Shown: positions 1 to 7,107, counted from the stretch's first letter. The stretch: DNA of 12,607 nucleotides from Burkholderiales bacterium (GCA_016791285.1 JAEUMX010000234.1:1-12607); one strand, 5' to 3'. Notes: generated from the letters alone by a model not told the origin. Numbers and translations are program-made.

Positions 1-801
1 TTTGGCTGGATCGGCAAGAAGGAGCCGGCGCTCGCCAGCAAGCACACCGCGCTGATCGAGCTCTCCGGCGTCATCGCCGCGGACACCGAAGCGAGCGCGG
101 AGAAGATCACATCCGGTCTGCAGGAGGCGTTCAAGGACAAGCGGACCCAGGGCATCGTCCTGCGCATCAATAGTCCGGGGGGCAGCCCGGTGCAGGCCGG
201 GTACATCAACGACGAGATCCGGCGTCTGCGCGCGAAATACCCGACCATCCCGCTGTACGCGGTCGTCGAGGACATTTGTGCCTCCGGCGGATACTACGTC
301 GCGGTGGCTGCAGACAAGATCTTCGTCGACAAGGCCAGCATCGTGGGGTCGATCGGGGTGCTCATGGACGGGTTCGGTTTCGTCGGTACCCTCGACAAGC
401 TCGGTGTCGAACGCCGCCTCATTACCGCCGGCCGGGAGAAAGGCTTCCTCGATCCGTTCTCGCCGTTGATTCCGCAACAGAAGGATCACGCGGAGAAGAT
501 GCTCTCGGAGATCCACGGCCAGTTCATCGACGTGGTGAAAAAGGGTCGGGGCAAGCGACTGAAGGACGATCCGGATCTCTTCACCGGACTGGTGTGGACC
601 GGGCAGCGCAGCATCGAGCTCGGGCTGGCGGATGAGATCGGCAACGTCGACTACGTCGCACGCGAGATCATCAAGGCCGACCAGGTGGTCGACTTCACCG
701 CCAAGGAGACCTTCCTCGAGCGCTTCGCCAGACGCCTGGGTGCGGGTGCGTCGGAGGCGTTCCTGCGCCTCTACGGTGGCTCAGCCCTGGCGTTGCGCTG
801 A
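1..801 (+). CDS. sppA: Signal peptide peptidase SppA, S49 family (5' partial)
   Basis: This is a membrane-bound serine protease that degrades leftover signal peptides in the inner membrane. The frame is open from base 1 to a TGA at 799-801, giving 266 visible residues. The true start and the expected N-terminal membrane anchor lie upstream of the window. S49 motifs are clear: RINSPGGSPV, then the nucleophile motif CASGGYY, then SIVGSIGVL and AGREKG. The Ser codon is at 283-285 and the candidate Lys codon at 439-441. They are 52 residues apart, the same spacing as the Ser/Lys dyad of Bacillus SppA. This suggests the short single-domain form rather than the double-length E. coli protein. An in-frame GTG at 190 is internal, because conserved sequence continues upstream of it. 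Its last 21 bp overlap the convergent methyltransferase gene. The family call is firm; the substrate is inferred from the family. Confidence 0.93.
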   Translation, partial: FGWIGKKEPALASKHTALIELSGVIAADTEASAEKITSGLQEAFKDKRTQGIVLRINSPGGSPVQAGYINDEIRRLRAKYPTIPLYAVVEDICASGGYYVAVAADKIFVDKASIVGSIGVLMDGFGFVGTLDKLGVERRLITAGREKGFLDPFSPLIPQQKDHAEKMLSEIHGQFIDVVKKGRGKRLKDDPDLFTGLVWTGQRSIELGLADEIGNVDYVAREIIKADQVVDFTAKETFLERFARRLGAGASEAFLRLYGGSALALR

Positions 802-1521
802 GTCTGCATACAGCAGAAACACGGTCGGCAGCTTCGCGATCACGGGTGGCGGGCGCCGTCTCCAGTCGCTTGCCGGGGCGGTCGTCACGCGTTCGGCGCA
901 GCCGGTGAGGTCGGACGCGATGCAAAGAAGGGTCTGCGGCGCGCAGCACGTCATCAGGGATTCGAAGACCTGAAGATTGCGGTAGGGCGTTTCGATGAAG
1001 ATCTGGGTTTCGTCGCGCCGCCGGGACTCGATCTCCAGGAGCCGGAGCTTCTGCTCACGTCCTTCCTTGCCGGCGGGCAGGTAGCCGTGAAAGGCGAAGC
1101 GCTGACCCGGCAGGCCGGAGGCCATCAGCGCCAGGACAATCGCAGACGGACCGACCAGGGGCTGCACCCTGATCCCCGCCCGGTGCGCGTGCATAACGAG
1201 CGGTGCGCCCGGGTCGGCGATTGCCGGACAGCCTGCCTCGGCCAGCAGGCCGCACGAGAACCCCGCGCGCAGCGGTGCCAGCAAGGCTGGAATCCGTTCC
1301 GCGGGAGTGTGCTCGTTCAGTTCCTCGATGACGATCTCGCGCAGTGGCTTCGGGTGGCCCGTGGCCTTGAGGAAGGCGCGCGCGGTCTTCGCGCGCTCGG
1401 CGATGAAGTGATCGAGGCCGACTGCGATCGCGATGGTGTTGGCGGGCAAGACCAGCCGTGGATCGCCGGCGGCGAGGTTCGAGGGAATGAGGTAGAGCGT
1501 GGGGTCCGGGCGTCCGGCCAT
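781..1521 (-). CDS. RsmI-like SAM-dependent methyltransferase (tetrapyrrole methylase fold)
   Basis: Predicted methyltransferase of 246 residues, related to RsmI, which 2'-O-methylates C1402 of 16S rRNA. The middle of the protein matches the RsmI pattern: LLAEAGCPAIADPGAPLV (residues 92-109) and PLVGPSAIVLALMASGLP (121-138), followed by FAFHGYLPAGKEGR. The usual RsmI start (LYVVATPIGNL type) is replaced by LYLIPSNLA (residues 9-17), and the protein is shorter than RsmI (about 280 residues). It is therefore probably a paralog found next to maf in betaproteobacteria, and its substrate is unknown to me. The ATG at 1521-1519 was chosen because it shares one base with the maf stop (TGATG), which suggests translational coupling. 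The frame runs on upstream to 1818, but that part is antisense-like Arg-rich sequence inside maf and does not resemble the family. No good Shine-Dalgarno is visible. The stop is TGA at 783-781. Confidence 0.85.
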   Translation of the reverse strand: MAGRPDPTLYLIPSNLAAGDPRLVLPANTIAIAVGLDHFIAERAKTARAFLKATGHPKPLREIVIEELNEHTPAERIPALLAPLRAGFSCGLLAEAGCPAIADPGAPLVMHAHRAGIRVQPLVGPSAIVLALMASGLPGQRFAFHGYLPAGKEGREQKLRLLEIESRRRDETQIFIETPYRNLQVFESLMTCCAPQTLLCIASDLTGCAERVTTAPASDWRRRPPPVIAKLPTVFLLYADSAQRQG

Positions 1522-2099
1522 CACGGAAGCCTGAGGCCCGCCCGACGCAGCATGTCGGCGAGGAGGATCAGCGGCAGTCCGATCAGCGCGTTCGGATCCT
1601 CGCCCTCTACCGCTTCGAGGAGAACGATGCCCAAAGCATCCACCTTCGCGCTGCCGGTACAATCGTACGGTTGTTCGCGGCGCAGATAGCGCTCGATCTC
1701 GTCCCCGTCGAGTTGCCGGAAGCGCACCCGGTTCACGACGCTCCCGACCTGCGCGGTCCCGGTCGCAGCGTGAAGCAGGCACAGCCCGGTGTGGAACTCG
1801 ACCGTGCGACCCGAGCAAAACTTGAGCTGTTGCACCGCGTTCACATGGGTGAGGGGCTTGCCGAGCGGTCGGTGGTCGAGCTCGGCGATCTGATCGGAGC
1901 CGATGATCAACGCATCGGGAAAGTCGTATGCGAGCGCCGACGCTTTCTCCCGGGCGAGCCGGCGTGCCGTCGCCGCGGGCGCCTCGCCTGCGTGCGGCGT
2001 CTCATCAACGCCGGGCGCGGCGGTTTCGAAGGGCATGCCGAGTCGGGCGAGCAGCTCGCGCCGGTAGGGAGAGGTGGAAGCCAGGATCAGGCGCTGCAT
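1521..2099 (-). CDS. maf: Maf-family nucleotide pyrophosphatase (YceF type, 7-methyl-GTP)
   Basis: A 192-residue member of the Maf/HAM1-fold pyrophosphatases, which hydrolyse non-canonical nucleoside triphosphates to monophosphates and are thought to clean the nucleotide pool. The N-terminal phosphate-binding motif LASTSPYRRELLARLG is at residues 6-21. VDETP is at 31-35, and the active-site motif IIGSDQIAELD is at 65-75 with D69 as the likely catalytic Asp. The C-terminal stretch GSAKVDALGI (149-158) plus GEDPNALIGLPL (166-177) follows the E. coli YceF pattern, which favours the m7GTP-specific subgroup over the dTTP/UTP-specific YhdE type. As in E. coli, the gene diverges from yceD. It starts with ATG at 2099-2097 and its stop overlaps the methyltransferase start by one base. 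The Shine-Dalgarno is weak: only a purine run, AAGAAG, about 14 nt upstream. Confidence 0.93.
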   Translation of the reverse strand: MQRLILASTSPYRRELLARLGMPFETAAPGVDETPHAGEAPAATARRLAREKASALAYDFPDALIIGSDQIAELDHRPLGKPLTHVNAVQQLKFCSGRTVEFHTGLCLLHAATGTAQVGSVVNRVRFRQLDGDEIERYLRREQPYDCTGSAKVDALGIVLLEAVEGEDPNALIGLPLILLADMLRRAGLRLP

Positions 2100-2118
2100 G
2101 AGGATACGACAAACTTCT

Positions 2119-2147
2119 TTGACAAAACGCAGCTAGAATAATACATT
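2119..2147 (+). promoter_or_regulatory. Probable promoter for the yceD-rpmF-plsX-fab operon
   Basis: A perfect TTGACA -35 box lies at 2119-2124. The -10 is ambiguous. TACATT at 2142-2147 (four of six) has the ideal 17-nt spacer. TAGAAT at 2134-2139 (five of six) is only 9 nt from the -35, and TAATAC at 2139-2144 is 14 nt from it. With the 17-nt choice, transcription starts near 2153-2155, at or just before the yceD ATG at 2157. With TAGAAT the leader would be about 11 nt. Either way there is little or no 5' leader. The AT-rich patch stands out in an otherwise GC-rich window. Confidence 0.5.
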
Positions 2148-2163
2148 AGCGCGTTTATGTCAG
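2135..2163 (-). promoter_or_regulatory. Probable promoter for maf and the methyltransferase gene
   Basis: Read on the minus strand, CTGACA (2163-2158, five of six matches to the sigma-70 -35 box) is followed after exactly 17 nt by TATTCT (2140-2135, four of six matches to the -10 box). Transcription would begin near 2128 and leave a leader of about 29 nt before the maf ATG at 2099. The -35 box lies on the first bases of yceD, so this promoter overlaps the rightward one. The call is based on consensus and spacing only. Confidence 0.4.
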
Positions 2164-2672
2164 AGCAGCCGGTCATCGATGTTCGCGAGTTCGCGCAGTC
2201 CAATGGGCGTCTTGCGGGCACGGTTGCAGCGGCAAGCCTGGCGCGACTTTCGGAGCTTCTGACGGACGACGGCGGCACCGTGACCTACGGTATCTCCGGG
2301 CGTCTCGATGATGATGGGAGTCCGCGATTGCTGATCGATGTTTCGAGTCGGTTCGCGGTGCGCTGCCAGCGATGCCTCGGCCCGGTCCTGCAGGAGGTCG
2401 CTGCACGGCGGGAGCTTCGCTTCGTGGCCGATCCGTCGCTGCTGCCGGAGGTAGCGGACGAGGCGGCGGATGTCGACGAGCTGCCGACGCCTGCCGCCAT
2501 GCGCGTGCTGGATTGGGTGGAGGAGGAGATCCTCCTCGCACTTCCGATCTCGCCGCGGCACGACGAGGGTGGATGCCGTCCGCCGCCGAATCCTGCGTCG
2601 GACTCCCACGCGGTCGTCACGCCGTTCGCGCGGCTTTCGGAACTCGGGTTCCCCCACCAGAAGGATGAGTAA
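2157..2672 (+). CDS. yceD: YceD / DUF177 family protein
   Basis: A 171-residue protein of the YceD (DUF177) family, almost always encoded just before rpmF. Family members have been linked to 23S rRNA accumulation and 50S assembly, but no catalytic activity is established. What shows it: the opening IDVREFAQSNGRLAG pattern, the central CxxC in VRCQRCLGPV (C70 and C73), an acidic stretch rich in Asp and Glu near residues 99-109, and LDWVEEEILLALPISPRH at 118-135. A third Cys lies at 140 (DEGGC). The C-terminal tail PFARLSELGF is typical. The ATG at 2157 is the only sensible start, since the first conserved block begins within ten residues of it. No Shine-Dalgarno precedes it, which fits a leaderless or nearly leaderless mRNA. 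The TAA stop is 15 bp before rpmF. Confidence 0.9.
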   Translation: MSEQPVIDVREFAQSNGRLAGTVAAASLARLSELLTDDGGTVTYGISGRLDDDGSPRLLIDVSSRFAVRCQRCLGPVLQEVAARRELRFVADPSLLPEVADEAADVDELPTPAAMRVLDWVEEEILLALPISPRHDEGGCRPPPNPASDSHAVVTPFARLSELGFPHQKDE

Positions 2673-2687
2673 GTAAGGAGCTTTCTC

Positions 2688-2867
2688 ATGGCAGTTCAGC
2701 AGAACAAGAAATCGCCCTCCAAGCGCAACATGCGCCGCGCCCACGACTCCCTTACGCGTGCGCCGCTCGCGGTTGAGCCCACCACCGGAGAGGTGCACCT
2801 GCGTCATCACATCAGTCCGAGCGGTTACTACCGGGGCAAGAAGGTCGTCAAGTCCGAGGACGAATGA
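2688..2867 (+). CDS. rpmF: 50S ribosomal protein L32
   Basis: A small basic ribosomal protein of 59 residues. It starts [20 protein letters not shown], the usual L32 N-terminus, and continues with [18 protein letters not shown], the conserved C-terminal block. It contains no cysteine, so it is the zinc-independent form, as in E. coli. The ATG at 2688 has a good ribosome binding site, AAGGAG at 2675-2680, seven nt upstream. The stop is TGA at 2865-2867. It follows yceD by 15 bp and surely shares its transcript. The 112-bp gap after it is the longest between yceD and fabG. Confidence 0.97.
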   Translation: MAVQQNKKSPSKRNMRRAHDSLTRAPLAVEPTTGEVHLRHHISPSGYYRGKKVVKSEDE

Positions 2868-2924
2868 CTTTCGGCGGTTTGCGCCGGAGCGGTCGCATGC
2901 CCGCCCGCCGTCGCGTTGACTGTG

Positions 2925-2956
2925 TTCTGACTTCTGACGTGCGAAGTTCGACTTCG
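2925..2956 (+). other. Small tandem heptamer and hairpin in the rpmF-plsX gap
   Basis: The gap 2868-2979 contains two adjacent copies of TTCTGAC (2925-2931 and 2932-2938). They are followed by a perfect 6-bp inverted repeat CGAAGT/ACTTCG with a 3-nt loop (2942-2947 with 2951-2956). The hairpin has no U tract after it, so it is not a normal terminator. A TTGACT at 2916-2921 could pass as a -35 box, but no -10 box sits at the right distance. The function is unknown and the pattern may be chance. Confidence 0.25.
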
Positions 2957-2979
2957 GTCCCGAGCGGAAGCGGACCTGA

Positions 2980-3996
2980 ATGGACGTAACCCTCGCGGTG
3001 GATTGCATGGGCGGCGATCATGGTCCTCATGTCACAGTCCCCGCTGCCTTGCGCTACCTCGATCAGACCGACAAGACCGTGATCGTTCTGGTCGGCCTGC
3101 GCGACGCGATCGAGGCCGAGCTTCGGACGCTCAAGCGGGAGGTCGGGCCGCGACTGCGCATTCATCCCGCTTCCCAGGTGGTCGCGATGGACGAGCCGCC
3201 CGCGGCGGCGCTCAAGCGCAAGAAGGATTCGTCGATGCGCGTGGCGATCAATCTCGTGAAGGCGGGGGAGGCGCACGCCTGTATCAGCGCCGGCAATACG
3301 GGCGCGCTGATGGCCACCGCACGCTTTGTCCTGAAAACGCTGCCCGGGATCGAGCGTCCGGCGATCGCATCGGTGCTCCCGACCGTGCACGGCAGCACCT
3401 ACATGCTGGATCTCGGTGCCAACGTAGATTGCACGCCGCTGCATCTGCTGCAGTTCGGCGTGATGGGCGCGTCGCTGTCGGCGGCGCTGGGGCACAAGGA
3501 GCGCCCCAGCATCGGTCTGCTCAATATCGGCGAGGAAGACATCAAGGGCAACGAGGTGGTACGCCAGGCAGGCGAGCTCTTGCGCGGCAGCGGCCTCAAT
3601 TTTTTTGGCAATATCGAGGGTGACGACATCTTCAAGGGCACTACCGACGTCGTGGTGTGCGACGGCTTCGTGGGCAATGTCGCCCTCAAGACCTCCGAGG
3701 GACTGGCCCAGATGCTCGGCACATACCTGCGCGAGGAGTTCAAGCGCGGCCTCTTCACGAGGCTGTGCGGGCTCGTGGCACTGCCTGTCATCAACGCCTT
3801 CAAGAAGCGCGTTGATCACCGCCAGTTCAACGGTGCGAGTCTGCTCGGACTACGTGGTATCGTCGTGAAGAGCCATGGCTCGGCGGACAGTTTTGCCTTC
3901 GAGTGCGCACTGCGCCGAGCGTACGAAGAGGTGGAGGAGGGCGTGCTGCGGCGTATCGGCGAACGCCTTGCCCTGATGCAGGAGGATGTGTCGTGA
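2980..3996 (+). CDS. plsX: Phosphate acyltransferase PlsX
   Basis: A 338-residue soluble, membrane-associated enzyme that converts acyl-ACP and phosphate to acyl-phosphate. This is the donor used by PlsY to acylate glycerol-3-phosphate in phospholipid synthesis. Family landmarks: [12 protein letters not shown] at residues 5-16, [16 protein letters not shown] near 105-120, LDLGANVDC, the block [31 protein letters not shown], and the C-terminal [11 protein letters not shown]. The length is normal. It starts with ATG at 2980, with GGAAG at 2966-2970 as a fair ribosome binding site. Its TGA stop (3994-3996) overlaps the GTG start of fabH, so the two are probably translationally coupled. This pairing puts phospholipid and fatty-acid initiation genes side by side, as in E. 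coli. Confidence 0.97.
   Translation: MDVTLAVDCMGGDHGPHVTVPAALRYLDQTDKTVIVLVGLRDAIEAELRTLKREVGPRLRIHPASQVVAMDEPPAAALKRKKDSSMRVAINLVKAGEAHACISAGNTGALMATARFVLKTLPGIERPAIASVLPTVHGSTYMLDLGANVDCTPLHLLQFGVMGASLSAALGHKERPSIGLLNIGEEDIKGNEVVRQAGELLRGSGLNFFGNIEGDDIFKGTTDVVVCDGFVGNVALKTSEGLAQMLGTYLREEFKRGLFTRLCGLVALPVINAFKKRVDHRQFNGASLLGLRGIVVKSHGSADSFAFECALRRAYEEVEEGVLRRIGERLALMQEDVS
3981..3986 (+). promoter_or_regulatory. Ribosome binding site that fixes the fabH GTG start
   Basis: GGAGGA inside the last codons of plsX lies 6 nt before GTG at 3993-3995. The frame stays open upstream to 3903, but no Shine-Dalgarno serves those starts, and the encoded upstream residues do not resemble FabH. Confidence 0.75.
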
Positions 3997-4952
3997 TCTT
4001 TTCGCGTATCGTCGGCACGGGCTGCTATCTGCCCGCCAGGACGCTCACGAACCAGGAGCTCGAGCAGAGCATCGCGACCAGCGACGACTGGATCCGGACC
4101 CGCACCGGGATCCGCGAGCGGCGCGTGGTCGCGGAGGGCGAGCTCGCGAGCGATCTCGCCCTCGCGGCGAGCAAGCAGGCGCTCGCCGCGGCCGGAGTCG
4201 ATGCGACGGAGCTCGATCTCATCATCGTGGCGACCACCACCCCGGACGTGGTGTTTCCGAGCACGGCCTGTATTCTGCAAAGCAAGCTCGGCACGGGTCC
4301 GTGTCCCGCATTCGACGTGCAGGCAGTGTGCTCGGGTTTCGTGTATGCGCTCGCGACGGCCGATCTTTTCCTGCGGGCGGGCAAGTGCCGTCAAGCTCTG
4401 GTCGTGGGCGCAGAGGTCTATTCGCACATCCTCGACTGGAACGATCGCGGCACGTGCGTGCTCTTTGGCGATGGCGCGGGCGCCGTGGTGCTGCGCGCCG
4501 GAGACGAGCCGGGGATCCTCTCGACCCACCTGCATGCCGACGGGACCTACCACGACATCCTGAGCGTCCCGGGTCATGTGTCCGGCGGGCAGGTGCGGGG
4601 TCGACCCTTCGTGCAGATGGACGGCGGCGCTGTCTTCAAGTTCGCGGTGAAGGTCCTCTGCGAGGTCGCTCAGGAGGCGCTCGCCGAGAACCGCCTCGAG
4701 GTGCGCGACATCGACTGGCTGATTCCGCACCAGGCGAATATCCGCATCATCGAAGCGACCGCGAAGAAGCTCGGGCTGCCGCTGGAGCGAGTGGTCGTGA
4801 CGGTGGACCGGCATGCGAACACGTCGGCTGCGTCGATCCCCCTTGCCCTCGATGAGGCCGTGCGCGATGGCCGCATCCGTCGCGGTCAGCATGTACTGTT
4901 GGAGGGGGTCGGCGGCGGCTTTACCTGGGGTGCGGTGCTGCTTCGCTTCTAG
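3993..4952 (+). CDS. fabH: Beta-ketoacyl-ACP synthase III (FabH)
   Basis: A 319-residue condensing enzyme that starts fatty-acid synthesis by joining acetyl-CoA to malonyl-ACP. The Cys-His-Asn triad is intact: C113 in [10 protein letters not shown]246 in IPHQANIRI and N276 in [13 protein letters not shown]. These correspond to E. coli C112, H244 and N274. The N-terminal block [15 protein letters not shown] and the C-terminal [10 protein letters not shown] are also typical, and the length fits the family. The start is GTG at 3993, overlapping the plsX stop as GTGA. The stop is TAG, 20 bp before fabD. The sequence here is very GC-rich: 46 of 60 bases at 4141-4200 by hand count. Confidence 0.97.
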   Translation: MIFSRIVGTGCYLPARTLTNQELEQSIATSDDWIRTRTGIRERRVVAEGELASDLALAASKQALAAAGVDATELDLIIVATTTPDVVFPSTACILQSKLGTGPCPAFDVQAVCSGFVYALATADLFLRAGKCRQALVVGAEVYSHILDWNDRGTCVLFGDGAGAVVLRAGDEPGILSTHLHADGTYHDILSVPGHVSGGQVRGRPFVQMDGGAVFKFAVKVLCEVAQEALAENRLEVRDIDWLIPHQANIRIIEATAKKLGLPLERVVVTVDRHANTSAASIPLALDEAVRDGRIRRGQHVLLEGVGGGFTWGAVLLRF

Positions 4953-4956
4953 GGCG

Positions 4957-4964
4957 AGGGGGGA
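4957..4964 (+). promoter_or_regulatory. Ribosome binding site of fabD
   Basis: AGGGGGGA lies 8 nt before the GTG at 4973. The first residues from this GTG, MKLAFVFPGQ, match the normal FabD N-terminus, so the site supports a non-ATG start. Confidence 0.6.
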
Positions 4965-4972
4965 CAATCAAA

Positions 4973-5905
4973 GTGAAACTTGCATTCGTTTTTCCCGGTC
5001 AGGCCTCGCAATCGGTCGGCATGATGCACCAGTACGAAGGGTTGCCGAAGATCAGGGAAACCTTCGATGAGGCTTCGGAGATTCTCGGCACGGACCTGTG
5101 GACCCTGGTGGCGGAGGGTCCGGCAGAGAAGCTGCATCTCACTACCTACACCCAACCCATCATGCTGGTGGCCGGCGTGGCCGTGCTGCGCGCCTGGCAA
5201 GCAGTGGGTGGTCCGGCGCCGGCGGTTCTGGCCGGCCATAGTCTGGGTGAGTACACGGCGCTGGTCGCATCGGGCGCGCTGCGGTTCGAAGACGCGGTGC
5301 CGCTGGTGCGCCATCGCGCCGAAGCCATGCAGGGGGCAGCACCGGAAGGTGTGGGCGGGATGGCGGCCATCCTCGGGCTGGCGGACGAGACCGTGCTCGA
5401 GATATGCCAGGAGGCCGCACAGGGCGAAGTGCTCGAAGCTGCCAACTTCAACGCACCGGCTCAGGTGGTGATCGCCGGTCACAACGGCGCGCTCCATCGC
5501 GGGATCAAGCTTGCCAAGGCGCGGGGCGCGAAACGCGGCCTCATGCTCCCGATGAGCGTGCCGTGCCACTGCAGCCTCATGCGCCCGGCGGCGGGGAGCC
5601 TGATCGAGCATCTTGCCGGCGTCGAACTCGCTGTGCCGGCGGTGCCCGTGATCCATAATGCGGATGTCGCGAGCCACAGTGAGCCGGCCGCCATCAAGGA
5701 TGCCCTGGCGCGACAGTTGTACAGCCCCGTACGCTGGGTCGATACCGTGCGGTACTTTGTCGGGCAGGACGTCACCCAGGTGGTGGAATGCGGACCCGGG
5801 CGCGTGCTTGCCGGAATCACCAAGCGCATTGCCAAGGATCTGCCGCAGTACGCACTTGCCGATGCAGCCCAGGTCAACGAAACGCTCGCGGCGCTACGCC
5901 GCTGA
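4973..5905 (+). CDS. fabD: Malonyl-CoA:ACP transacylase (FabD)
   Basis: A 310-residue cytosolic enzyme that transfers malonyl from CoA to the phosphopantetheine arm of AcpP, supplying the extender unit for FabH and FabF. The N-terminus FVFPGQASQSVGM carries the conserved Gln (Q10). The nucleophile elbow GHSLGEYTAL has S90, and H199 in MSVPCHCSLM is the partner of that serine (E. coli S92 and H201). The length is normal. The start is GTG at 4973. The gene lies between fabH (20-bp gap) and fabG (22-bp gap). Nothing unusual is seen in the protein. Confidence 0.97.
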   Translation: MKLAFVFPGQASQSVGMMHQYEGLPKIRETFDEASEILGTDLWTLVAEGPAEKLHLTTYTQPIMLVAGVAVLRAWQAVGGPAPAVLAGHSLGEYTALVASGALRFEDAVPLVRHRAEAMQGAAPEGVGGMAAILGLADETVLEICQEAAQGEVLEAANFNAPAQVVIAGHNGALHRGIKLAKARGAKRGLMLPMSVPCHCSLMRPAAGSLIEHLAGVELAVPAVPVIHNADVASHSEPAAIKDALARQLYSPVRWVDTVRYFVGQDVTQVVECGPGRVLAGITKRIAKDLPQYALADAAQVNETLAALRR

Positions 5906-5927
5906 CCGCTCACAGGGAGCCCCGTCC

Positions 5928-6668
5928 ATGCTACAGGGAAAGATTGCACTCGTGACTGGGTCGACCCGCGGGATCGGGCGCGCGATCGCGCTCGAGTTCG
6001 TGCGGCAGGGCGCGACGGTCGTAGGCACGGCGACGACTCCAGCCGGCGCGGCAAGCATCACCGCCGCGCTGACGGAGGCAGGCGGGGCCGGTTGCGGTAT
6101 GGTGCTCGACGTGAACGCCCCCGATCAGGCGCAGCGAGTGGTGGATGACACCCAGGAGCGGTTTGGCGCGATCTCGATTCTGGTCAACAACGCCGGAGTC
6201 ACCCGCGACAACCTCCTGCTGCGCATGAAGGACGAGGAGTGGGACGACATCCTGAACACCAATCTCAAGTCGGTGTATCGCATGTCGAAGCTCGTGCTGC
6301 GCTCGATGATGAAGGCGCGCGAGGGACGCATCGTCAACATCGGCTCCGTGGTGGGGTCGATGGGCAACGCGGGGCAGGCGAACTACGCGGCCGCGAAGGC
6401 CGGCATGGTGGGATTGGCGAAGGCGCTCGCCCGTGAGGTTGCCAGCCGCGGCATCACCGTGAACTGCGTGGCACCGGGATTCATCGACACCGACATGACG
6501 CGTTCCCTCGACGAGGCGCAGACCGAAGCCCTGGTTCAGCAGATCCCGGTCGGTCGCCTGGGTCGCGCCGAGGACATCGCAGCCGCCGTGGCCTTCCTCG
6601 CGTCCCCGGCGGCGGGCTACATCACGGGCGCGACCCTGCACGTGAACGGTGGAATGTACATGGAATGA
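5928..6668 (+). CDS. fabG: 3-oxoacyl-ACP reductase (FabG)
   Basis: A 246-residue short-chain dehydrogenase that uses NADPH to reduce 3-ketoacyl-ACP to 3-hydroxyacyl-ACP. The cofactor-binding motif TGSTRGIG is at residues 10-17, and NNAGVTRDNLLLRM follows. The catalytic set is complete: N112, S140, Y153 and K157 in NYAAAKAG. The C-terminus ends GYITGATLHVNGGMYM, the usual FabG end. The ATG at 5928 has AGGGAG (5914-5919) 8 nt upstream. The frame is open back to 5658, but that part lies inside fabD and is not FabG-like. Its place between fabD and acpP separates it from generic short-chain dehydrogenases. Confidence 0.97.
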   Translation: MLQGKIALVTGSTRGIGRAIALEFVRQGATVVGTATTPAGAASITAALTEAGGAGCGMVLDVNAPDQAQRVVDDTQERFGAISILVNNAGVTRDNLLLRMKDEEWDDILNTNLKSVYRMSKLVLRSMMKAREGRIVNIGSVVGSMGNAGQANYAAAKAGMVGLAKALAREVASRGITVNCVAPGFIDTDMTRSLDEAQTEALVQQIPVGRLGRAEDIAAAVAFLASPAAGYITGATLHVNGGMYME

Positions 6669-6725
6669 AGGTGCCGCGGCAGTAGGTAGCGGCGCCGACC
6701 GCAGATTCTTCCTCGACGTTCATTC

Positions 6726-6734
6726 TGGTAGAAT
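6726..6734 (+). promoter_or_regulatory. Probable extended -10 promoter for acpP
   Basis: TGGTAGAAT is an extended -10 element: TGn followed by TAGAAT at 6729-6734, five of six matches to TATAAT. At a 17-nt spacer the -35 position holds TTCTTC (6706-6711), a poor match, as is common for extended -10 promoters. Transcription would begin near 6741, leaving a leader of about 83 nt before the acpP ATG. A separate acpP promoter fits the need for far more AcpP than Fab enzyme, and E. coli acpP also has its own promoter. Confidence 0.45.
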
Positions 6735-6753
6735 TCGCCAACTTTTCAACGCC

Positions 6754-6771
6754 CGCGGGCTTCGGCCCGCG
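6754..6771 (+). other. UUCG-capped hairpin in the acpP leader
   Basis: CGCGGGC (6754-6760) pairs perfectly with GCCCGCG (6765-6771) across a TTCG loop, giving a 7-bp all-GC stem with the extra-stable C(UUCG)G tetraloop. Only three T residues follow, so it is a poor intrinsic terminator by itself. It could act as a weak attenuator between fabG and acpP, as a 3' end protecting an upstream transcript, or as a stabilising 5' leader structure. It ends 52 nt before the acpP start and does not cover the ribosome binding site. Confidence 0.55.
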
Positions 6772-6823
6772 TTTCGCCCAAAACCGCTAACCCGTTGCGT
6801 TCACTCGAAGGGAAGGGGATACC

Positions 6824-7060
6824 ATGGACAACATCGAAGCACGCGTGAAGAAGATCGTCGCCGAGCAACTGGGCGTCAACGAGTCCGAGATCAAGAATGA
6901 ATCGTCGTTCGTCGACGATCTCGGGGCGGATTCCCTCGATACCGTCGAACTGGTGATGGCGCTCGAGGAGGAGTTCGAATGCGAGATCCCGGACGAGGAA
7001 GCCGAGAAGATTGCCACCGTGCAGCAGGCGATCGACTATATCAAGTCGCACCTTGGCTAA
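6824..7060 (+). CDS. acpP: Acyl carrier protein (AcpP)
   Basis: A 78-residue acidic carrier protein that holds growing acyl chains for fatty-acid, phospholipid and lipid A synthesis. The phosphopantetheine attachment motif [18 protein letters not shown] is present, with the modified serine at S37 (S36 once the initiator Met is removed). The length is standard. The ATG at 6824 has a strong purine-rich ribosome binding site, GGAAGGGGA at 6811-6819. The gene is preceded by a 155-bp gap with its likely promoter and hairpin, and followed 47 bp later by fabF. Confidence 0.98.
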   Translation: MDNIEARVKKIVAEQLGVNESEIKNESSFVDDLGADSLDTVELVMALEEEFECEIPDEEAEKIATVQQAIDYIKSHLG

Positions 7061-7095
7061 AGCAGGTGTCGGCGCGCGATTCCAGATTCGGAACC

Positions 7096-7102
7096 AGGGG
7101 AA
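7096..7102 (+). promoter_or_regulatory. Ribosome binding site that fixes the fabF TTG start
   Basis: AGGGGAA lies 5 nt before TTG at 7108-7110. GTG codons at 7126 and 7129 are in frame but too far from this site, and using them would remove the conserved [10 protein letters not shown] start. Confidence 0.65.
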
Positions 7103-7107
7103 CCTAG

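Noticed and set aside
1522..1818. Upstream extension of the methyltransferase frame on the minus strand
   Set aside because: The extra 99 residues lie inside maf in another frame and look like Arg-rich shadow sequence. The ATG at 1521 that touches the maf stop fits the family N-terminus.
2916..2944. Possible promoter for plsX using TTGACT at 2916-2921
   Set aside because: Positions 16 to 18 nt downstream hold GC-rich sequence with no resemblance to a -10 box, so I do not call it.
2160..4967. Three long minus-strand open frames (2160-3008, 2848-3819, 3816-4967) opposite yceD, rpmF, plsX and fabH
   Set aside because: They are mirror images of real genes, have no family motifs and no ribosome binding sites, and overlap one another. 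They follow from the GC-biased codon use of the sense genes.
6754..6780. Intrinsic terminator after fabG
   Set aside because: The stem is strong but only three T residues follow, and the operon continues with acpP. I list it as a leader hairpin rather than a terminator.
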